From the NCBI GenBank assembly GCA_002307315.1, contig DBTZ01000021.1, positions 15,641-79,640 on the forward strand: a stretch of 64,000 nt of DNA, given 5' to 3'. Shown piece by piece: positions 48,862 to 57,759 of the stretch (positions are counted from its first letter, which is position 1; the number at the start of each line of letters is the position of its first letter). The translations under genes were made by a program, and so were the position numbers. This stretch comes from Alphaproteobacteria bacterium UBA1303 (GTDB taxonomy: Bacteria; Pseudomonadota; Alphaproteobacteria; Micropepsales; Micropepsaceae). The notes below the pieces were generated by a model. That model had not been told where the DNA came from, did no database searches, and worked only from the letters and a program-made list of their open reading frames with translations.

Positions 48862-49423
48862 GAACAAGGCTCAAAACCAGAAAAAGTCGCGGCGAGCATT
48901 GCGCTGGACGGTGTCCGGATAAGGCGTTGAGTTGTTTCAGAAAAGCAATTCTTAACCGCCGGTTCCCTCGGATAGATAAAGCACGTTAACATTACTGGTA
49001 AATCAATAACATACCCATTCACGCTGTCACTAAATTTTAGATTGAAACGTGAGCGAGAATGACACATAAACCAGTAAGAGATTAATAAAACTTCAACGGA
49101 AGTAATTATTGGGAGTTAAAATCGTTAAAACTATGATTGCTGGATAACACATATCGTTAACATGTTGTTCTTTTTATTAGTTAATTTTTTATGAGTGCTG
49201 GGGATCGTGATGACGCAAAACGGGGTCTGATGGCCGTCCTTTGGAACAAAGGATTTCGCAGACAAATGTCCAGTGAGGACCGCAAAGCGTTGTTTGGTCT
49301 CGGCAATGGTGTGTGTCGAACGGAGGTTTGTAACCGGTTCTGCGTGGATGGTGGGTGAGACAGCATTTCACCCAGACGGCGGTAGCTTGGGAAGACAATT
49401 TCAAATGATATTGGGGGATGGGT
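48862..49423. other. AT-rich junction region, prophage to polysaccharide locus
   Basis: About 560 bases without a convincing gene. Base composition shifts sharply to AT at 48930-49190 (for example AGATTAATAAAACTTCAA). The right prophage junction and the promoter of the polysaccharide operon should both lie here. Near the end are a GGGTGA/TCACCC hairpin (49353-49373) and an ops-like element. I saw no attachment core or tRNA fragment. Confidence 0.45.
49378..49389 (+). promoter_or_regulatory. ops/JUMPStart-like element
   Basis: GGCGGTAGCTTG matches the ops core GGCGGTAG-N2-T, which pauses RNA polymerase and recruits RfaH-type NusG paralogues in enterobacterial polysaccharide operons. It lies about 35 bases before the first gene of a long polysaccharide operon, on the transcribed strand. 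A 6-base-stem hairpin sits just upstream. Confidence 0.6.
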
Positions 49424-51475
49424 ATGTTTAAAATATCAATTCGTCATCGTTGGTTGAAACTGATGACGCTTGCCTATGACATGCTTGCATCCACTGTAGC
49501 GTTGGGCGTTTCTGTAGAACTCGTTCAGCCCGGTTCTCTTATGGGCGGTGCCGGTTCACACGAATTGAAGATTTTGTATTTGTCGCTTTTTGCCGTCATA
49601 TCCGGCAGTTGTGTTGTATCGCAAGGATTATATCGGGGAATTTGGCGCTATACATCCTTCAAGGATTGCGTCGATATTTTCCACGCGACCGCCCTGACAC
49701 TGATGATTTTCGTGCCGATTGTCTTCGTTATAACGCGCGCACAGGATTTGCCGCGATCCGCGACGTTGATTGCCGGCCTTTTTATGCTCATGTTTCTCGC
49801 CGGGCCGCGTGTATTGGCAAGAGCCTTTGTCGATCGGCACTTCCCGGCGCCATTCACAATGCATGGCAGAGGCGGCAAGGCAGGTGCCGTACCGATCATT
49901 CTCGCCGGCAAAGCTGCTCGCGCGGAGGCGTTTTTGCGGTCTTTGGCGATGACGCGCGATGTTCCCTATCGCGTTGTCGGCATGCTGACCGATGAAAAAA
50001 AGTGGCATGGACGCGCGATCCAGGGCGTTGGCGTGCTGGGGGCCCTCGGGGACATTGAGGCCGCATTAGATTTTTTGCATCAGCGCCGTTTGTTTCCGCA
50101 GCGCTTGGTGATTGCCGATGATCATATCGACAAGGAAGATGTTGCGGCCTATCTCGATCTCGCCAATACGCATGGGTTGACGCTCGGTCGGCTACCCCAG
50201 TCTATGAATCTTAACGGCACGCAAAGTGGCGCTCAGTCCACGATCCTGCCTATCGTGATCGGCGACCTGCTTGATCGCCCGCAAGTTGTGCCGGATTGCG
50301 GCGGGTTACGGCATCTTATCGAGAACCGGCGTGTCTTGGTAAGCGGCGGCGGCGGCTCTATCGGATCTGAACTTGTGCGCCAACTATCCGAGCTGGGGCC
50401 GGCGGAAATCGTGATCGTCGAAAATACCGAATTCAATCTCTATTCCATCGACCATGAACTGTCAGAGCGTCATCCGGAAACGAAGCGCATTCCCGTGCTT
50501 TGCGACGTTCGCGATCGTGCCACTCTCAACATGTGTTTTGCCGAACATCGCCCCGATGTCGTGTTCCATGCGGCGGCGTTGAAGCATGTGCCGATGGTGG
50601 AATTCAATCCGATCGAGGGGATTCGCACGAACGCGCTCGGAACGCAGAACGTAGCGGACGCCTGCGTAAGGTATGGCGTCCTCACGATGGTATTGATTTC
50701 CACCGATAAGGCGGTCAATCCGCAAAATGTGATGGGGGCATCGAAGCGCTGCGCCGAGGCTTACTGCCAGGCACTCGATGCGCAGGGCGGGTTGACGCGT
50801 TTTGTGGCTGTGAGGTTCGGCAACGTGTTGGGTTCGACCGGCTCCGTCGTGCCGCTGTTCCAACGGCAGCTTGAAGCCGGCGGTCCCATCACGGTTACCC
50901 ATCCGGATATCGAGCGCTTCTTCATGACCATTCCGGAGGCCGTGCGGCTTGTGCTCCAAGCGTCGGTGCTGGGCGCCGGCGGGACCATGCCAAGGGGTCG
51001 AGTATATGTTCTGGACATGGGCAAGCCCGTAAAAATCGTCGATCTCGCGCGGCGCATGATCCGGCTGGCCGGCAAAGAGCCGGACAAGGACATCAAGATC
51101 GTCTTTACCGGGCTGCGGCCCGGCGAAAAGCTTTTCGAGGAAATTGCCCACGATCAGGAAACGTTGGACGAAACCCCGGTAAAGGGCGTGATGATGGTCA
51201 GTCCACGGACTTCCGCCTTGCCCATCATCCAGCGCCAGTTTGCCGCCATTGCCGAAGCGGCCAAGACGCTCGACCGAGGCATGCTCCTGTCGCTGCTGAA
51301 TACCATTGTGCCGGAGTATCACGGCGACCGGGCGCCCCGGCCGGCTGTGGCGCGTAACAAGGTTGTACGCGGCGGATTCGTAACCGCCCTAGGACGAAAC
51401 GACAATGGCCATCGTCAACCGCCGCTTGTCATTTCACCCCCAGCTGCCAACAATGAAGGCGCCTGCGAAGCGTAA
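49424..51475 (+). CDS. WbpM/CapD-type UDP-sugar 4,6-dehydratase, membrane
   Basis: 683 residues. Four N-terminal membrane helices (to about 125) and a CoA-binding-like domain precede the NAD-dependent dehydratase with VSGGGGSIGSELVRQL (near 304), AALKHVPMVE and STDKAVNPQNVMGASKR. The MxxxK in place of YxxxK is the rule in the large WbpM-like enzymes. The likely product is UDP-4-keto-6-deoxy-GlcNAc, precursor of QuiNAc, FucNAc or bacillosamine. ATG 49424 has GGGGGA upstream; ATG 49418 is too close to it. Confidence 0.9.
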   Translation: MFKISIRHRWLKLMTLAYDMLASTVALGVSVELVQPGSLMGGAGSHELKILYLSLFAVISGSCVVSQGLYRGIWRYTSFKDCVDIFHATALTLMIFVPIVFVITRAQDLPRSATLIAGLFMLMFLAGPRVLARAFVDRHFPAPFTMHGRGGKAGAVPIILAGKAARAEAFLRSLAMTRDVPYRVVGMLTDEKKWHGRAIQGVGVLGALGDIEAALDFLHQRRLFPQRLVIADDHIDKEDVAAYLDLANTHGLTLGRLPQSMNLNGTQSGAQSTILPIVIGDLLDRPQVVPDCGGLRHLIENRRVLVSGGGGSIGSELVRQLSELGPAEIVIVENTEFNLYSIDHELSERHPETKRIPVLCDVRDRATLNMCFAEHRPDVVFHAAALKHVPMVEFNPIEGIRTNALGTQNVADACVRYGVLTMVLISTDKAVNPQNVMGASKRCAEAYCQALDAQGGLTRFVAVRFGNVLGSTGSVVPLFQRQLEAGGPITVTHPDIERFFMTIPEAVRLVLQASVLGAGGTMPRGRVYVLDMGKPVKIVDLARRMIRLAGKEPDKDIKIVFTGLRPGEKLFEEIAHDQETLDETPVKGVMMVSPRTSALPIIQRQFAAIAEAAKTLDRGMLLSLLNTIVPEYHGDRAPRPAVARNKVVRGGFVTALGRNDNGHRQPPLVISPPAANNEGACEA

Positions 51476-51486
51476 TATTAATTTTC

Positions 51487-52794
51487 ATGCAGCAGAATTG
51501 GCTACTCAGTCGCAGCAAGATACTTTCGTCGCCGCTTCTCCGCGATGTGCTGTCGGTCGTGACCGGCGCCGCAGCCGGGCAGGTGGTAGTCGTTGCGTTT
51601 TCGCCGCTGATCTCCCGGATATACAGCCCGGAGGTTTTCGGGCTGCAGGGCGTATTCCTGTCTCTGGTGTCGGTGCTCAGCCCGATCGTTGCCTTACGTT
51701 ACCCGATGGCTGTCGTCGTGGCCAAGGACAACACCGACGCTTGGCGGCTGGGTCGGCTTTCCCTGTACATCGCATTCGGCTTGTCCTGCCTGCTGGGTTT
51801 GATCCTGGCCGTTGGGCAGCAAAGTGTTTTGCGGCTTCTCGGCGCCGATGATTTGGGCGCGCTGATCTGGTTTCTGCCGCTGGCGTTGTTTTGCGTCGCC
51901 ATGCAGGATGTCACCGATTTCGGTACCGCGCGCCTGGGGGCGTTTCGCGTGGTCGGGATCGCCAATGTCGTGCAGGCATTCGTGGCCAACTCGGCGCGGG
52001 TTATCGGCGGGCTGATTGCGCCCGTCGCGGCCGTTTTGGTGGCGGTAACCACCGCAACGCCAGCGCTTCAAGCCGCCATGCAGCGCTACGGGACCCGCCG
52101 CATTTCTCGGTCCGCCGGACGGCGGCTCTCGCGCGCCCGGGCCGTCGCCCTGTTGAGGAAACATCGCGATTTTCCGCTTTATCGCATGCCGACCGATGTG
52201 CTGAATGCCGCCTCGCAATCGGTTCCGGTTCTCATGCTGGCGGCGCTGTTTTCCCCGGCAGCGGCGGGACTATATGCCTTGGCCCGCAGCGTGATCAATC
52301 TACCGCTCAATATTGTGGGTACTGCGCTTGGTAATGTCTTCTACTCGCACTTGGCCGAGATGAAACGTGATGGGCGGCCGTTGATGCCACTGGTTGCCAA
52401 GGCGACTCTGTTTCAGGTGGCCATCCCCGGCGGAGCCATGGTCGTGGCGATACCGGTTTTGCCCTGGGCATTTTCCACGATCTTTGGCCAGCCGTGGCTA
52501 GCCTCGGGTCAATTTGGGCAATGGATGGTTTTGTGGGTGGTTGGTATGCTGGCGAACATTCCGACCGTTCGCGCCTTGCCGGTGATTGGCGTGCAAAAGT
52601 GGCATTTGCTATTCAATTCCCTTATCACTGCGGGGGGCGTACTTGGCATGCTGGCTGGGTACAAGCTCCATGGCACGGCCATGGGGAGCGTGGCGTTCTA
52701 TTCCGTGTCGGTCGCTTGCCTGTACGTTTTGCAGATTTTGACGTACCTGCATCTGGTCAGAAACCATGACAGAAAATTGAAGAATGGCGAATAG
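51487..52794 (+). CDS. Wzx-type polysaccharide flippase
   Basis: 435 residues, nearly all membrane: about 11-12 helices, such as VLSVVTGAAAGQVVVVAFSPLISRIYSPEVFGLQGVFLSLVSVL and LYIAFGLSCLLGLILAVG. The N-terminal RIYSPEVFGLQGVF is a common motif of MATE/MVF-fold polysaccharide exporters. It moves the undecaprenyl-linked repeat unit across the inner membrane for polymerisation by Wzy. Its end overlaps the glycosyltransferase start by 11 bases. Confidence 0.85.
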   Translation: MQQNWLLSRSKILSSPLLRDVLSVVTGAAAGQVVVVAFSPLISRIYSPEVFGLQGVFLSLVSVLSPIVALRYPMAVVVAKDNTDAWRLGRLSLYIAFGLSCLLGLILAVGQQSVLRLLGADDLGALIWFLPLALFCVAMQDVTDFGTARLGAFRVVGIANVVQAFVANSARVIGGLIAPVAAVLVAVTTATPALQAAMQRYGTRRISRSAGRRLSRARAVALLRKHRDFPLYRMPTDVLNAASQSVPVLMLAALFSPAAAGLYALARSVINLPLNIVGTALGNVFYSHLAEMKRDGRPLMPLVAKATLFQVAIPGGAMVVAIPVLPWAFSTIFGQPWLASGQFGQWMVLWVVGMLANIPTVRALPVIGVQKWHLLFNSLITAGGVLGMLAGYKLHGTAMGSVAFYSVSVACLYVLQILTYLHLVRNHDRKLKNGE

Positions 52795-53911
52795 AAGCCA
52801 TGCGCACATCGCGCTCTTCGTGTCCTCCCTCCACGGCGGAGGGGCACAACGGGTTATGGTCATGCTGGCCAACGGGTTTGCCGCACGCGGGCACCGGGTG
52901 GATCTGGTTCTGGCCCGTGCCGACGGGCCGTATCTCGACGAAGTGTCCGCCGGGGTGCGGGTGATCGATCTCAACCGGCCCGACCGGGGGCGGGTTATAG
53001 CGAGCCTCCTGCCGCTTGCCCGCTACCTCAGGCGCGAGCGGCCAGACGCGATGCTGTCGGCGCTGAACAATGCCAATATCGTGGCGATATGGGCGCACAA
53101 ACTGGCGCGGGTCGGCACGCGGCTAGCGGTCAGCGAACACGCGGCGCCCTCGCAAAGCCTGCGTGGTAACGGCATCTCTCTGGTCATCCGTCGTTTCATG
53201 CGGTTGTTCTATCCTTGGGCGGATTGCGTCGTCTGCGTTTCCAAAGGCATCGAGGACGAGATGCACCGCCTGCTGGGCATACCCAAAGCGAAACTCGTCG
53301 CGATCTACAATCCCGTGGATGTCGACGGCATCCGGGAAAAGGCGCAGGAGCCGGTGAACCATTCTTGGCTCGCGGATCGCACAATTCCGGTCGTCCTGGC
53401 GGCCGGGCGACTGACCCGGCAAAAGGATTACCCGACCCTGCTTTCGGCCTTTGCTCGTCTGCGTGTCGGTAGGAACGCGCGGCTGATCATTCTGGGGCAA
53501 GGGGAGGAGGAAGAACGCCTCAAAACCCTCGCGCAAGAACTGGGCATCGCTGGCGACGTGGCCTTCGCGGGCTTTCAGAAAAACCCCTTCGCCTGGATGG
53601 CCCGTTGCGATCTCTACGTCATGTCGTCGGCATGGGAGGGATTGCCGGGAACCCTTCTCGAAGCCATGGCCTGCGGCGCAAAGATCGTCAGCACCGATTG
53701 CCGATCCGGACCGGACGAAATCCTGGAAGGCGGGCGTTGGGGCCGGCTGGTGCCGGTGGGCGATGCCGAAGCGCTGGCCCGCGCCATGGCGGAAGCGCTG
53801 GACGATGCATCACCGCCGGATGTGCGCTTCAGGGCGTCTGCATTCAATTTAGATCAAGCGGTGGATGGCTATTTGAAACACATTTTGCCAAATAAAAACT
53901 TGATGAGGTGA
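52784..53911 (+). CDS. Glycosyltransferase family 4
   Basis: 375 residues. N-terminal GT-B motif HIALFVSSLHGGGAQRVMVMLANGFAARGH; the C-terminal nucleotide-sugar site has VLAAGRLTRQKDYPTLLSAF, then SAWEGLPGTLLEAMACGAKIVSTD with the E-x7-E pattern. It adds one sugar to the lipid-linked repeat unit on the cytosolic side. Donor and linkage cannot be read from sequence. GC content is high compared with the next three genes. Confidence 0.87.
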   Translation: MANRSHAHIALFVSSLHGGGAQRVMVMLANGFAARGHRVDLVLARADGPYLDEVSAGVRVIDLNRPDRGRVIASLLPLARYLRRERPDAMLSALNNANIVAIWAHKLARVGTRLAVSEHAAPSQSLRGNGISLVIRRFMRLFYPWADCVVCVSKGIEDEMHRLLGIPKAKLVAIYNPVDVDGIREKAQEPVNHSWLADRTIPVVLAAGRLTRQKDYPTLLSAFARLRVGRNARLIILGQGEEEERLKTLAQELGIAGDVAFAGFQKNPFAWMARCDLYVMSSAWEGLPGTLLEAMACGAKIVSTDCRSGPDEILEGGRWGRLVPVGDAEALARAMAEALDDASPPDVRFRASAFNLDQAVDGYLKHILPNKNLMR

Positions 53912-53918
53912 TCTTGTG

Positions 53919-55445
53919 ATGGCTAGCAAAGGACAACTTGGTTCAGGATTACCGTTGCCGAGAGGCTACCAACCGTGGTGGGCGAAAGTATCCGATCATC
54001 TTGGGGGCATATATCCATTTATAGACAGCAGTGAGCCGGACAAAGTCAGCCTCGACATCGCCACTTTGATTGATGCTAGAAAAGAACGGGGCGAGCCAGT
54101 CCGGCTTGATACAACCGGTTTAATAGTCAAGACGGCGCTTCCTTTCATCCTGGGCGACCGTACCCTCCTGCAAGGCATACGTCGGGCACCCTGGATGTCT
54201 TTTCCTCAAGCAAATGGCGAATGGTATGAGGCGTCATTACCTCCTCATGGAATGGCTCAACCAGATTTAAACAATTTTGTACGCGAGTTGCGAGTAGCGT
54301 TGTTGAACGAGGTTCAGGATTATATTTATGGGGCGCGTACAGTAGGTATTCTGTTAAGCGGGGGGATGGATAGCCGAGTATTGGCAGGAGTTGTTCGGGC
54401 GGTCCAAGAGGTTTCGGATAACTCTTTTGATGTGGTAGGCCTCACTTGGGGGAGTGAAACTAGCCGAGATGTTGTCTACGCACGCCGCATAACCGATCGG
54501 TTCGGCTGGAGTTGGAAGCATTACCCGATAACAGCTGAAACGTTGAGGTCAAATATTTTCTATATGGCCAAAATGGGAGCAGAAGTTTCGCCGTTGCATC
54601 TCCACGCGATGCCGCAGGTGGCGGCTACCGATGGCTTAGACGTTGTACTTGCGGGAAGTTATGGCGATAGCGTTGGGCGCGCAGAGTTTTCTGGTCGACG
54701 GGTAACCCAGCTTAAAGATGTACTTCCAAAACAGTTGGACCGCTTTGGTGTGCTTCTCCACAGCGCGGTAGAAGAATCACACTCTACGCTCCAAGCAGAT
54801 GTTGCAGGTAGTCAGCGTTATGCTAACGGCACATCAACACTTCGCCGCCGAGAGATCGAGCAAGAGATGCACTATATGCGTCGAATGTTGCAGTCATGCA
54901 TGATGTGCATTGCAAACAAAACGAAATTTTTTCAACTTTTCACAGATCCAAAGGTATTCGGTCTTATGTGGGGCCTGGATCCACGAATACGTGATAATCG
55001 GTGGTACCAACGCTTGTTGGCTTTGCTCCCGGGTAATCTTTTGGACATACCGTGGGCGCGCACCGGTCGCCGTTACGACCAAGCGGACGGTCAAGCGGAT
55101 AATTTTGATTCAAAATTCCACGCTTATGGCCACTGGATGCGCCTGGACTTGCGTGACGAAATAATTCAGCGTGTAAATAGCAATCTGATACGTGATTTAG
55201 GAATATTCAATCATCTTGGTCTTGATCTTGCGTTGCGGGCATGGGGGCGAGCAAGCACAAAAACCACCAATAGCTTGGATGAGCTGGTAAGTTGGCTGGC
55301 GGCTCTCCACGATTGCATTGAGCATTTTAGTCTGGACGTACAAAACGCCGGCTTCACATCGAACATACGAGATAGCTTGCAAGCGCTTCTCGGTGGGGCA
55401 CGTTCCACATTGTATGTAAGTGCTCGGGACAAAGTGCGTGATTGA
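53919..55445 (+). CDS. Asparagine synthase-like amidotransferase without glutaminase
   Basis: 508 residues. The ATP-pyrophosphatase loop VGILLSGGMDSRVLAG (near 146-161) and GLTWGSETSRDVVYARRITDRFGW mark the asparagine synthase C-terminal domain. The N-terminus lacks the Cys2 of a glutaminase, so it would use ammonia or make another bond. In polysaccharide loci such proteins are thought to amidate sugar acids or modify glycans. GAGGTG stands before ATG 53919. The lower GC content suggests separate acquisition. Confidence 0.75.
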   Translation: MASKGQLGSGLPLPRGYQPWWAKVSDHLGGIYPFIDSSEPDKVSLDIATLIDARKERGEPVRLDTTGLIVKTALPFILGDRTLLQGIRRAPWMSFPQANGEWYEASLPPHGMAQPDLNNFVRELRVALLNEVQDYIYGARTVGILLSGGMDSRVLAGVVRAVQEVSDNSFDVVGLTWGSETSRDVVYARRITDRFGWSWKHYPITAETLRSNIFYMAKMGAEVSPLHLHAMPQVAATDGLDVVLAGSYGDSVGRAEFSGRRVTQLKDVLPKQLDRFGVLLHSAVEESHSTLQADVAGSQRYANGTSTLRRREIEQEMHYMRRMLQSCMMCIANKTKFFQLFTDPKVFGLMWGLDPRIRDNRWYQRLLALLPGNLLDIPWARTGRRYDQADGQADNFDSKFHAYGHWMRLDLRDEIIQRVNSNLIRDLGIFNHLGLDLALRAWGRASTKTTNSLDELVSWLAALHDCIEHFSLDVQNAGFTSNIRDSLQALLGGARSTLYVSARDKVRD

Positions 55446-55497
55446 TGCGTGTGTGCAATTCAATCGGGTGTAACCAGTCCACTATGGTGTAACTCTT

Positions 55498-56850
55498 ATG
55501 CTCTATTTTTCTATGGAAGGCGGTGCGGGTATCCTCTATTTCCTGCTATGTTCAGCCTTCGTCTTAATCGACATAAGCAGAACGAAGTCATTTCAGGCAA
55601 TCCACTTTACTCTTCTTTCCATGGCGGTTGTCTACGGGTTGGTATTTCCGCTAGTTGTCCATGCTGCGTCCAGTTCGCAAATCTTAGGAGCCGGGCATAT
55701 CAACAATGCTAGTCATTATACTCCCATGCACACTCTGGCGGCACTCCTGGCATCAGTCGGAGTCTATCTGGGGTGGCGGGCAGTTCCGAGCGCGCGACTG
55801 CAACGCTACAATACGTTTTTTTCCGGCATTACGGCCAAAACGATGGTGCCATGGCTTTTCGTCATGCTCACTGCAGCATTCGTAGCGCAATATTTATATA
55901 CGATAGACTACGGTGGCTTTACTGGCTATTTCGCATACAACAGATTGATCCGATCCAGTTTGTTTAATACTTTCGAGCGTTCGCGTTATTCGTTCCTTCT
56001 ACCCTTTGGGGATTTCGCGGTTCTCGCATGCCTTTGCTTCTGGGGGCTTCTGGTCTCCAGGGCAAGAAGCGCTTCCATTTGGGGCGGGTTTATCCTGTCG
56101 TTAATGCTCGCAACCTATGTCGAGATTGCCTCTGCGGGGCGGGTTTATATGGTGACTTTCGCCGCATTATTTCCAATGTCTATACTGCTGACGAAACGTC
56201 TCCCGCCCATGTTTTGGTATGTCGGTTTCTTCTGCATAATTATCGTCGGCATGGCCTCTTTGTATTTTCTCAGTAATTTTGCAGATCTTAAAGGCGCCGA
56301 CAGTCTATCGGATTTTGTGACACGCGAGGCATCATTTCCCTTTGTCTCGTTTTTTGCTGAATTGAACGGTGGGCCGCACTTTGGTCTATTCAAAGATGTT
56401 TTCCTTGCCCCAGCCTATCTGGCACCGTCCAGTATGACCAACGACTGGCTATTCACCGCGTCGGACATCAATACCGAACTCGTCGTGGGCGCCAGAAAAG
56501 GTTTGTTTGGCGTAACCGGTGCTATTCCCACAGATATGCTCACGTATGGTCTGATGCAGTTTCACATTCTTGGTGTTTTTATTTATGCCATTCTCTTCGG
56601 CATACTCCTCAGAGTGGCAAGTGCCGTAGCCCAGTCTTTTCGCTATAGGGGATTGTCCAATATTCTCCTCGCCTATGTCATGCTGAAGATCGGGGTATTC
56701 GGCATCTTCTATGCCTACCCGAAACATTATCTGATGACCCACTTCGCCATCGTTGTCACTCTTCTTGCCATCTGGGGTTTCGGTGTACTCGGAAAAGTAC
56801 TTCCGCGCAGAGCGAGGTTAGTTTCCATCACAGGATGGAAGAGGATTTAG
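55498..56850 (+). CDS. O-antigen polymerase (Wzy-like)
   Basis: 450 residues with about 11 hydrophobic segments, for example ILYFLLCSAFVLIDISRT, IHFTLLSMAVVYGLVFPLVVHA and FILSLMLATYVEIASAGRVYMVTF. A large loop (SDFVTREASFPFVSFFAELNGGPHFGLFKDVFLAPAYLAPSSMTND) precedes the last helices, as in Wzy. It joins repeat units at the periplasmic face. Sequence drift is high in this family; the call rests on topology and neighbours (Wzx, glycosyltransferases). Confidence 0.8.
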   Translation: MLYFSMEGGAGILYFLLCSAFVLIDISRTKSFQAIHFTLLSMAVVYGLVFPLVVHAASSSQILGAGHINNASHYTPMHTLAALLASVGVYLGWRAVPSARLQRYNTFFSGITAKTMVPWLFVMLTAAFVAQYLYTIDYGGFTGYFAYNRLIRSSLFNTFERSRYSFLLPFGDFAVLACLCFWGLLVSRARSASIWGGFILSLMLATYVEIASAGRVYMVTFAALFPMSILLTKRLPPMFWYVGFFCIIIVGMASLYFLSNFADLKGADSLSDFVTREASFPFVSFFAELNGGPHFGLFKDVFLAPAYLAPSSMTNDWLFTASDINTELVVGARKGLFGVTGAIPTDMLTYGLMQFHILGVFIYAILFGILLRVASAVAQSFRYRGLSNILLAYVMLKIGVFGIFYAYPKHYLMTHFAIVVTLLAIWGFGVLGKVLPRRARLVSITGWKRI

Positions 56851-56855
56851 TGGTC

Positions 56856-57137
56856 ATGAACCTCCTCCACATCATCACCGGTCTTAATGACGGCGGGGCG
56901 GAGGCGGTGCTGTTTCGTCTCTGTACGCAGGACGCGGAAGATTCCCATCAGGTTATTTCTCTCACCGGTGCCGGGAAATATGGGCCGATGCTGGTGGCCC
57001 GCGGTATCCCCGTCACCTGCCTCGACATGCCGCGTGGGCGCGTTACCTTGTCCGGTCTGTGGCGGCTTCTGCGCACGACGCGGTTCAATCAGCTCAGTCG
57101 CGATGTTTACGATAAAGGTACAGTAGATGGCAAATGA
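56856..57137 (+). pseudogene. N-terminal fragment of a family 4 glycosyltransferase
   Basis: 94 codons: NLLHIITGLNDGGAEAVLFRLCTQDAEDSHQVISLTGAGKYGPML and LDMPRGRVTLSGLWRLLR, then an unrelated tail ending at 57137. About 160 bases (56912-57069) are nearly identical to 57812-57969 in the intact glycosyltransferase 900 bases on. The rest of the enzyme is missing, so it should be inactive. It is a duplication relic on the left flank of the methyltransferase gene. Confidence 0.85.
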
Positions 57138-57744
57138 TCAAAGCACGTTTCTGCGCCGTGTATTCCCCACAGCACATAAACTTATGCTCGACCACCTTAT
57201 CGGACCAAGGCTGAGAGGCCTTGGTGGAGATGTGCTTGTCATTGGAGCAGGCAAGGTGCCGTATCGAAGAATGATGCCTAGCGCCAAATCTCTATGCTGT
57301 ACGGATATTGCAGAAGCGGATGGTATCGATCTGGTTGTAGACGCCCATTCTATACCATTTGAACAATCGTCATTCGATGCTATCGTTGCAATAGAGGTCT
57401 TTGAACATCTCCGCGAGCCCCAAAAAGCCGCCGCAGAAATCTATAGAGTTCTACGTGAAGGCGGTAGTCTGCTAGTTACAGTCCCATTCATGTTTCATGT
57501 TCATGGCGATCCGTTTGATTATCATCGCTTCACGAAGTGGGGGCTAGAGGAGCTTTTCAAGGATTTTTCCTCGGTAAGAATTATTCCTTTCGGAAATCGG
57601 TTGCAGGTCTTCTCTGATATTTTTTCTACGACATGCCGTGTTTTTGTTGCGTTTCGGATAATCAATCACCTAATCACCTTAGGTATTTCTACCCTACGTA
57701 GTTTGGATTGCCCCAGCGGTTACATTGTAGAATTGCGAAAATGA
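57127..57744 (+). CDS. Class I SAM-dependent methyltransferase
   Basis: 205 residues. SAM motif DVLVIGAGKVPYRR (near 35), acidic CCTDIAEADGIDLVVDAHSIPF, then FDAIVAIEVFEHLREPQKAAAEIYRVLREGGSLLVTVPF, which is a Methyltransf_11 pattern. HGDPFDYHRFTKWGLEELF is seen in glycan-locus methyltransferases. It probably methylates a sugar of the repeat unit. GC content is lower than in the flanking glycosyltransferase sequences, which are copies of each other, pointing to insertion by recombination. Confidence 0.82.
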   Translation: MANDQSTFLRRVFPTAHKLMLDHLIGPRLRGLGGDVLVIGAGKVPYRRMMPSAKSLCCTDIAEADGIDLVVDAHSIPFEQSSFDAIVAIEVFEHLREPQKAAAEIYRVLREGGSLLVTVPFMFHVHGDPFDYHRFTKWGLEELFKDFSSVRIIPFGNRLQVFSDIFSTTCRVFVAFRIINHLITLGISTLRSLDCPSGYIVELRK

Positions 57745-57759
57745 GGCGCTAGTTTCGGC

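Noticed and set aside
48862..49423. Right attachment site with a copy of the tRNA-Ser 3' end
   Set aside because: Read through base by base without finding CTGTCCGCCA or a comparable stretch.
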